Assembly: GCF_022605725.1 (NCBI RefSeq)
Contig: NC_065552.1
Coordinates: 22,276,785 to 22,340,784, forward strand
Reading direction: 5' to 3'
DNA from: Anthonomus grandis grandis
Lineage: Eukaryota > Arthropoda > Insecta > Coleoptera > Curculionidae
DNA length: 64,000 bases
The notes below the pieces were generated by a model. It was not told where the DNA came from, did not search any database, and saw only the letters and a list, made by a program, of their open reading frames with translations. The stretch's first letter is position 1; the number at the start of each line of letters is the position of its first letter. The translations under genes and the position numbers were made by a program. Positions 56,830 to 64,000 of the stretch are shown piece by piece.

Positions 56830-57270
56830 TCATATTGAGGGGTCTAAATTGTACTAGCATATACTAATTTTAATAACACTAGGATGCCGAACTTTACACA
56901 ACACTTTACCACATCAACTGGATGCGTAAAAGCCAGATTGCAGTCAACCACAACACTCAAGTCCCTTGCATTCGTAAATTTCTGAAGAGAAGTGCCATTA
57001 ATATTGTAACAATATTCGACAATATCACGATTAAGGGTTAGAGACATAGAAAAGTTTTTTGTTATTAAAGAAGAGTGCATTTGTACTGCACCAGTCTACA
57101 ACATTATTAAAGTTTATCTGCAGATATGAGTAGTATTCCGCAGACCCAATCCCCATGGATAGTTTGCAAAGCTTCAGAATTTTTCCTTGCAGTGCACAGC
57201 TAATTAATGACAATCAAAAATTATAAAAATCCCAAATTGGAGCTTTGGGGAACTTCACATGTACTACTTA
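56830..57270 (-). pseudogene. Jockey-like RT remnant
   Basis: The minus strand reads CEVPQSSNLGFL and FLIVIN near 57195-57260 (normally GVPQGSNLGPLLFLIFIND). It continues with YYSYLQINFNNVVDWCSTNA, LFFNNKKLFYVS (57035-57135) and YNINGTSLQKFTNARDLSVV, VDCNLAFTHPVDVV (56880-57010). This is the stretch after the FADD box (LQ-DL--V--WC--N-L-LN--KC; DLGV--D--L-F--HI). The FADD box itself is not readable. Two frames and several stops. Confidence 0.7.
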
Positions 57271-57654
57271 GAGAACAAACAAGGCATTGTGAACAAACTG
57301 ACAAAACCTTAAATGAAATGATTTAAATAATAATTGCCGAATTTTCACTAGGTTTGAACAGGCTGTACCTACGTGATAGTTACTGATCATTTTTTTCCCT
57401 CTTGCTAGTAGGAAAATAGGTTTGCTTTACAAATGTCTGTTTGTTGGAAATTGTTTGCAAGTAAAATTAGTAAAGAAACAAACGTAATTTCATCAAATAT
57501 TTTGCTACTTATTATATACTTTAGGATTATTTATAGTTAGCCTACCTAAAACAACCTGCATATTTGACAATTCTAATTTATTGTTTAACGATAAATAAAT
57601 TTAAAAGCCATAACCAACAGTTCAAAAATCAAAATAAACCACGACAGTAGCTGT

Positions 57655-57900
57655 CAACAGTGTCAACGCTCCCGGTATTCTAATAAGGGACGCGCTTTCT
57701 CCTAAACTATTTGTTACTGTATTGCAGAGAATGTTAAATGAATTAAACTGGGAAAACAGGGATAAATATAGCTGAAAAAAGACCTATGCTTCGCAGATGA
57801 TCAGATAATATTCAAGACGCCCAACTAATACCAGAATGGGCGACGGTAGATAGACAAAAAAGATTATATAATGGCAACCAAGGTTTGAAGGTTTTAGAAA
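57655..57900 (+). pseudogene. RTE/BovB-like RT fragment
   Basis: The plus strand reads GILIRDALSPKLFVTVLQRM and LNELNWENRDKYS, matching the RTE signature VRQGD-x-SPKLF-x-x-LE-x-x-F-x-x-L-x-W. YASQMIR follows in the position of LRFADDI. The RTE clade differs from all the other non-LTR fragments here. It is very decayed and about 80 codons long. Confidence 0.65.
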
Positions 57901-58439
57901 TAGAGGCTGACCACCCACACGCTGGACAGATAACAATACTCCGAATTGCAAGAAAATGAATCCAATCTGCGTAAGATTAAAATATGCAGCAAAATTTGAT
58001 AGGAAACTCTGTTTAACAGTGGATAGTACAAACTCGAGATGACGATAATTATTTCTAAAAAGCTCTGAATATTTTCTAATAAGTTTTCATGTAATATCCA
58101 AATTGGCCTAAAGGTAAGTTTGTTTTTTGTTTTCATGGTAAATATGCAAACTAATCGGAAATCACTTCGAAGTTTAACGTTTGTCGCTGTCATGTTTTTT
58201 GAGTTGATGATTTATGTTTTGCTGTGATAAACTAAAAATTCACTGCATCTTCTTCCCTTTGGCTTTCTATCTATAGACTAAATATTCTTAATTTTTCCTG
58301 CTATTGACTTTTAAGATCTTCTTTTTCTTTTTCAATTTGTTGCTCTACTTCTTATTTCGCATCATAATCTTCTTATTTATTTAGCTAATTCTCAGCTTCT
58401 CTTTACTAACCGAATTGAAAAGTTAACAGGGAATCAACT
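57901..58439. other. No gene recognised
   Basis: AT-rich; no motif or repeat that I can support. Confidence 0.4.
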
Positions 58440-59400
58440 TGTCAAGAAAGCTACATACGAAGTGCCTGGAAGAAGCTCTTTATTTCTTCCAGAAAGTTAA
58501 CTGTATTCAATTATCTAATAGGAGTAAACGAAAGCAACAACCTTTAGTTCGACTATCTGGAAAAAACACCTTTCAAAGCATAAAAAACAGTAATAGGGTC
58601 AAATTTCATTGCCTAGAAAAATTATTTAATTTTTTTCCTGGTTGAGCGCATTCAATCAACTGATCTGATAGGAATAAAAGGGAGAAAGAGCTTGCAACTT
58701 TACTGCCTCAAATAAGAAATAAATTTTTTCCAGTTAGTTGAGGGGCATGCAACCATTTCATTGAGATTAAAGAAAGTAACTGAATGCAATTCAACTGCGT
58801 GGAATATTTTTTAAATTTTTTCCAGGTATTTTCTTTGTTTTTGTCAATTTTGTGTATTGGTTTCTTTGTGAAAAATGAGTAAGATTTTTGTATTTCAGGC
58901 AGTTGATTTGTATTCAATCTTTTGATAGAGATAAAAGAGAGAAATAACCAGCAACTCAGCTATTAAGAAAGGACCCTAATATTTCTTGCTGAAAGAAAAA
59001 AAATACTTCACTGCTTCACTGTCTGGAGGAAGATAGTAACTTTGACCTGATTAAAGAAGTAGGAAAAATATTTTTGTTACTTCCAAGCAGTTGATTGCAT
59101 CTGATAGGGATCAAAGGGAGAGCAAACTAAATCATCTGAAAAAAACTTGTTATTTCTTCCAGGGGAAAAAAAAACAGTAACACACTTTATTGTAAGTACA
59201 ACTTCACTGCCTATAGATGCCTGCCTGTCTGGAAAAATTTAATATAAGAAGGTATTAAATTTGTCCAGGCAGATGAGTGGTATGTAATATTATCACAGAG
59301 ATAAAATAGAGTAACTGGATAGTTTAACAGCCTGGATAAATTTTTTGTTTCTTTCAGGCAGTAAGATATGCAACTTTCTTTTTGTTGTCAAAAAATTTTG
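58440..59400. repeat. Degenerate minisatellite, ~94 bp period
   Basis: TTTTTTCCAG/TTTCTTCCAGG followed by a form of CAGTTGAG recurs near 58482, 58632, 58724, 58817, 59078, 59150, 59262 and 59352. Between them lies GATAGGGATAAAAGGGAGA or a variant, then AACTGCCTGGA. Spacings of 73-112, often 90-95. The units are strongly diverged. Same family as 41215-41510. Confidence 0.65.
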
Positions 59401-60189
59401 ACTCTCGTTTTTTTTTAACTACAAGTGGGCAATTAGGCTAATTATTATAAAAATTTATTTTCCTTCAAGTCGAATTAATTTAAACTTAAAACATTGAATT
59501 TGAGGTTTTATATATATTGTTTCGCGTTAGTACAAATCAAAGTCCTACCCACTAGCTCTTGTAATAGGCCAATTTTGCCCAAAACAATGAAGAAAATAAT
59601 GAGACACGACGGGAAATTGAACAAAAATAAAATCCCACACCGTCCAATTATAAAAATTTGTTTTTGTGGAACCATAAAATTTTATATTCAGAACGAGGTA
59701 GAAGATAAAAATGTGACTTTGTATCATGCAGGACTTAATCTTAAATCGCTTGATCTTGTTATAATAATTTTATGTTAAAACAACTGTGGGAATATTTGCA
59801 CTGAAGCACTTTTTAGACTTCTGTTAGAGTTATTTTTAATTTCTGTTTATATAATAATATTTAAATAGATATAATTTCTTTGAATAAATATAGTAAAGAT
59901 ATGGCAATCGTATATGGTATTTAATGGTCTTAAAAAAGCACTAAAAGCAAACGGCCAGTAATAAGGACTGCGAAGTAAAGTTATTCGCGAAATGGAGTGA
60001 AACTGGTAGCAGGAAAGGTGTGAGAGTTTAACGGCTCAGGTGTGGACATGTTAAGCTTAACCAAAGGTGCCGACAGGAGGCCTATATCTTTATGATCATC
60101 TTCAGGCCAGAAAAGAATTCTTATTATATTTTAAATAGATTTATTTAGGTCGCTATAAGTTTTGCTTTGGTATATAATAACAAACTATA
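59401..60189. other. No gene recognised
   Basis: Contains an open frame at 59494-59778 (+, 94 codons, Lys/Ile-rich, with SCNRPILPKTMKKIMRHDG). It has no recognised domain and no conservation evidence. The frame could be chance. Confidence 0.35.
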
Positions 60190-60888
60190 TAGTGTGTTTT
60201 CAAAAGTGAGTCAATTATTTTAACATGTTGTAGAACTCGTTAAATGAAATTAATATCTATATCAAAATTTAAGTATTAAGCATTATTTTTTTAACATATT
60301 TATTAAGTTAAATGGTTATCGTTTTTCCAAAATTTTTTAAAATTGCCCATTTTTTTGGTTAACACGTAATCTTGCTTGGCGAATCCACGACTCTTCCACG
60401 AGAAATGCGCCTCATCCATCTATTCAGAAACTCGTTATTTCAATATTTATGAACTTGTTGTCTAAAATGTGACAGAGCCTCATCATATAGAAACCATGTG
60501 TCCACTAGTTCATTGTTTTCGTAAACATAAGTAATTTTTTCCGCACAAAATAATCCGACCAATGAAATGCGCACTACTTAAAATAATTCAGCAGTCGTTC
60601 GTTGATATAACTAATCGAACGAAAGATTCATACTGAAAACCATACAATAACACAAATGTTGATAAACGGTAAGAGCATTTAATAAATAAAGGTAAGAATT
60701 TATGCGGCAGTCGCCGAGAAGGACAAAAAAAATGTTTATTAACATTCTTATTCTTAAAATTTTTTATTTTTTTATTATTTCTTTAATAATTATGCAACTT
60801 TTATATAGATGATTCTTAGTATATCAGCTTTTTTTTGACGAGTGCTACAAGCATTTAAGTAAAACGATTCAACTTTGAAAACACACTG
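60190..60888 (-). mobile_element. Deleted mariner-like element with broken transposase
   Basis: The ends are TAGTGTGTTTTCAAAAGTGA on the left and, inverted, CAGTGTGTTTTCAAAGTTGA on the right, each next to TA. On the minus strand 60390-60500 reads WFLYDEALSHFRQQVHKY, FLNRWMRRISRGRVVDSPSK. This is the block around the second and third catalytic Asp (normally WF-x-HDGAPAHF--VR--L, F-NRWIGR-GPV-WP-RSPD), heavily mutated. The length of 0.7 kb indicates a large internal deletion. Confidence 0.65.
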
Positions 60889-61127
60889 TATTGAGGAGAA
60901 AATATTTACTCAAAACAAGAATTTACTTTTTTCTTACCTCTTTTCACATTTTTCATAAATTTCTTGTAATTTTGAAATTATTCTTCACTTTTTAATTTTC
61001 ATTTTATACAATTTCTATATATATTCAAAAACTCAGTTAATAAAAAATACGTTTTATCCTTTATTTTCGTCAATGACTGCTCCTTATGTTTTACTATTAA
61101 GCCTTTGCAAGAATAATAAAGTTTCAG

Positions 61128-61608
61128 TAATGTCGAAGATTATGGAGAAAGCAGTCAACCAACAACTGTTAAGATATCTGGAATCATCTAGACTAATCAG
61201 CGATCATCAATAAGGCTTCCGAAAGCTTAGATCCACCGGCGATCTTCTGGCTTACGTCACACACTTGTGGACGGAGGCCATGGAGAAACACGGCGAGTCC
61301 CGCTCAGTCGCTCTTGACATTTCCAAGGCATCTGACAGAGTGTGGCATGAGGGACTACTAACCAAGCTCTCCTCAATCGGCATACAAAACTCATTATTGA
61401 ATTGGATCAAAAGTTTTCTTGAACAACGAACAATCCAAGTAGCCGTCGATGGACACCTCTCCGACAAATTTAACATTAACGCTGGAGTCCCTCAAGGATG
61501 CATTCTATCCCCCACCCTTTTCTTGATATATATCAACGATTTGCTAGGAACTACTGTCAATTCAATCTACAGATTTGCGGACGATAGCACACTTATTTCC
61601 ACAGACGC
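61128..61608 (+). mobile_element. Non-LTR copy D, RT fragment
   Basis: The only plus-strand member of the copy A-C family. It begins within RT block 2 (SKIMEKAVNQQLL, 61133) and ends at FADDSTLIST (61605). The frame 61265-61684 carries SVALDISKASDRVWHEGLLT (F of AFD mutated to S) and GVPQGCILSPTLFLIYINDL intact. It is truncated at both ends, with no poly(A), so it was probably a piece moved by rearrangement. Confidence 0.85.
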
Positions 61609-62934
61609 CACTAAAAAGCACCCGATTCCCGTCACCATTCGGCTATCTCCGACTGTCCCATTCGGATATTTAAATATAATGTGAATGGCGGGCAACCAAC
61701 AAAAGAGCAATGTTTGCTGCTAGAAGCAACGGTTTCTGGCAATAAGAATTAATGTAAATAATAATTAATGGAATAATAATTTAATTAAAATAAAAAATAG
61801 CGTTTCTAGAATAATTTTAATTATTGATTCTTTAAATAAATTAAATATAAATAAAGGATGCAAACAAGAAAATTGAATTATTAATTTTATACATAATACC
61901 CTAATGTAAGTATCAAAAAAATGCAGTTTGGTTGAACGATCCAATGGAATGGAAATTGAATTTTTTTTTTTTGAATAAATATTTTTTAAAATTTCTTTGG
62001 GCAGACAGGATTTATTTGATTTTGAATATTATTTAAAATTACTATAGTTTATTTTTAAGAAAGTGTTATTTGAAAAATTAATTTTTCTACTACCTTATAA
62101 GAAATTTTTTTATTTTATTTCTCTGCATAATTGAATTTTTTTATTTGACTATATTTTGCTTATTATTTTTTATAAAATTAATTTCTTACATTAAATTGTG
62201 CTTATTAATAAGAATGAAAGTAGAATATGAAGTACTGTAGGAGCAGTGTCATTTCCTCACTGTGGATGCTTTTGCTGGATCAAACTTCATCCACTTAAGG
62301 AAATTATGCACTTTGCTCCCTTTTGTTATACAAATAACTATTATTTTTTTAAGTTCTCTATATGTGAATGTATCAAAAGGAAAAGCCTAACTTAAACAAT
62401 AGGGTATTGTATATTCAGAAAAAATAAATAAATGGAAAACAAAATTTAAAAAATATTGCAGTATTGTACTTTAATTTTAATCTTAAATATATAAATGTTA
62501 TTAATCTTTTTGAAATAAGTACCTATTTTTTTAAATAACTTTTATACCTAGGTAGAGAGGTAATTTTTGGTAAGTGAAAACACAATGGATTTAATTAGTT
62601 ATACTGTTATATAAATGTATCATATATTAAGTTTTATTTTATAAATGCTGCAAACACATGTATATGACTGATTTGAAAAGAAACTTAATTATTTTATGCT
62701 AAAATACTAATTTACAATTCGCAGTTTCGATTAATACTCATAAGAAGAAACTGCAAGAAACTTATGAGATAGGTAATGTTTTTTCAAATATTTGCCTAAA
62801 ACTTACATAAAAAATTATAATACACATATACATACATATATATTTAAACCTATAAAAATATACCTACTATTATATAAAAAAAATACTGATAAATAGAAAA
62901 AAATATACAATTTATTATTTTTATTTACTGCTCC
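61609..62934. other. Very AT-rich DNA, no gene recognised
   Basis: Long A/T runs; no protein motif in any frame. It may be the 3' flank of the zinc-finger gene to the right. Confidence 0.45.
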
Positions 62935-63800
62935 TTCTTCTTTGATGGAAAATAAACTTGTTTGTCCACTTTTCGTTTACTTGTATTTGTCTTATTTATC
63001 TGTTCCATCATTGATGTCAGTTGTCTCATGCACCTAGACATTTACAGGTATATGTTAATATATCTTATATAATTTTATAAAAAGATAACTTACATATCAT
63101 AAGTTTCATCATTTAAATATCTTAAAAAGTTTGACACACTTTCAATTTCTCTTGTTGATTGCTTGTTCAATCGTTGTACTGCTACTTGTTGATTTTCAGT
63201 CTTCTTCTCATTAACAAACGTTTCAATTTCTAGACTATGGCTAGCTTCAATATTATTGGAAGAACATTCTCCAAGGAGTTCACCTAAAACAGAATTGCTT
63301 CCCTTCCTTTGCTCACACACCATAATGAACATTTGAAATTGCTACAAATTACCTCTAAAATCGCTTCGATTGCAACAATATACTTTTTCAATCTTGTCTT
63401 CAATTTTCCTTGTGCGAACAAGTGCATAGTTTGTGCTTATTTTATGCTCTCTTAACTATTCCTCAAATCTTTCTTCTCTGGAAAAATGGAAAGTTGAGGA
63501 CTCTATTTTGGTATCATGACTTACCTGTAAATGAGCTTCAAGTCTTTGATAAGTCTCACAAGAATACTTAGCCTCTTTGCATAAGGGACAAGAAATGTGT
63601 GACTTTGAGTTATCTGGGAGCTGCTGATTATGAATAACTTTAATATGTTTGTTCTTAGCTGAAATGGAAGAAAACATTTTACTGCATAAGTGGCACATAT
63701 TTTTGTTGATAGTTTGGTCCTGATTCTGATGGTTTTGATTAGGGCAGTCTATCTTTACAGCTAAAATCGCTGAATTGGAATTAATACAGCTTTTCAGGTA
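62935..63800 (-). pseudogene. C2H2 zinc-finger gene remnant, probably MULE-related
   Basis: The N-terminal part (63459-63760) has two C2H2 fingers, MCHLCSKMFSSISAKNKHIK and CPLCKEAKYSCETYQRLEAH. It continues HFSREERFEE, then a TAG (63456-63458) where relatives have Trp, then LREHKISTNYALVRTRKIED and VYCCNRSDF. This is the CaRF/FLYWCH-like segment found in insect MULE-type and domesticated proteins. A second TAG follows near 63341. The C-terminal part (63094-63332) is acidic and polar. Its donor GTAAGT at 63093 joins in phase, over a 60-base intron, to a last exon (62935-63033) ending SKRKVDKQVYFPSKKKEQ. The MULE core and SWIM finger expected between these parts are absent. The intron looks good, the two stops do not. 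Pseudogene is likelier than a working gene. Confidence 0.5.
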
Positions 63801-64000
63801 TTATTTTAAAACACTATAAACAACAATATGGTCAATATTTCACAAAGAAACAAGTTCAGTATAATCGCAATTTTTGATCAAATTAGTTGGAGCTTTTTTA
63901 CGAAAGTAAACAACCAACAAACGCAAAAAAAGCGGGAATATTCGTGTCGTTATTCTTGTCGTTCACGTCAAACGACCGAATTTTTCTCCGAACATACACG
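63801..64000. other. Right edge, possible upstream region of the zinc-finger gene
   Basis: Slightly GC-richer than the flank, with no motif I can defend. The gene, if alive, might have a first exon here or beyond the window. Confidence 0.25.

Noticed and set aside
63350..63525. Intron between the C2H2 fingers and the Y-x-CNRS segment (donor GTAAGT at 63524)
   Set aside because: The sequence reads through as conserved coding (VSHDTKIESSTFHFS...EE, then LREHK) with a single TAG, so a nonsense mutation is simpler than an intron. Not excluded.
1..64000. CRISPR array, tRNA or rRNA genes, operons
   Set aside because: No regularly spaced repeats with unique spacers, no cloverleaf or rRNA core was noticed. 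The genome is a eukaryotic nuclear one.

Overview
This 64 kb window is AT-rich, intron-containing eukaryotic DNA, almost certainly from an insect. The evidence is an env-bearing gypsy-group retrovirus (errantivirus), insect-type mariner relatives with CAGGGTG ends, a piggyBac, a MADF/BESS protein, and a nuclear copy of mitochondrial cytochrome b read in the invertebrate code. A beetle is possible but not shown. I see no clearly intact host gene, no tRNA or rRNA gene and no CRISPR. The window is heterochromatin-like, made mainly of transposable elements of many ages nested in one another.

Layout. 0-17 kb: decayed mariner and non-LTR pieces, LTR fragments, and two copies (A and B) of one APE-type non-LTR family. 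Copy A carries the endonuclease and copy B the reverse transcriptase. 15.8-17.1 kb: a decayed mariner with terminal inverted repeats (TIRs). 17-33 kb: an array of about 670 bp repeats holding a deep stack of insertions. A 4.3 kb element with TSD AATT holds a PIF/Harbinger element. A DUF4817-type mariner is split by an unrecognised TIR element, which is itself hit by a THAP-domain, P-like element, which holds a dead jockey/CR1 copy and a 1.1 kb tandem duplication. 33-35 kb: a mariner with TIRs of about 430 bp. 38.5-41 kb: non-LTR copy C.

45.4-52.1 kb is the clearest young feature. It is an errantivirus on the minus strand whose two 474 bp LTRs look identical, yet reverse transcriptase and RNase H are cleanly missing from pol. 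Protease, integrase, a -1 frameshift signal, PBS, PPT and a broken env remain, which suggests it was copied by proteins supplied in trans. At 52.1-54.0 kb an almost intact mariner relative sits at the exact dyad centre of a foldback MITE. 54.2-56.0 kb is a piggyBac pseudogene. 56.8-61.6 kb holds further RT remnants, a degenerate minisatellite and non-LTR copy D. The last 1.1 kb (minus strand) carries a damaged C2H2 zinc-finger gene with one small intron, probably MULE-related.

All coordinates, translations and alignments were made by eye. Identity statements should be rechecked by computer.
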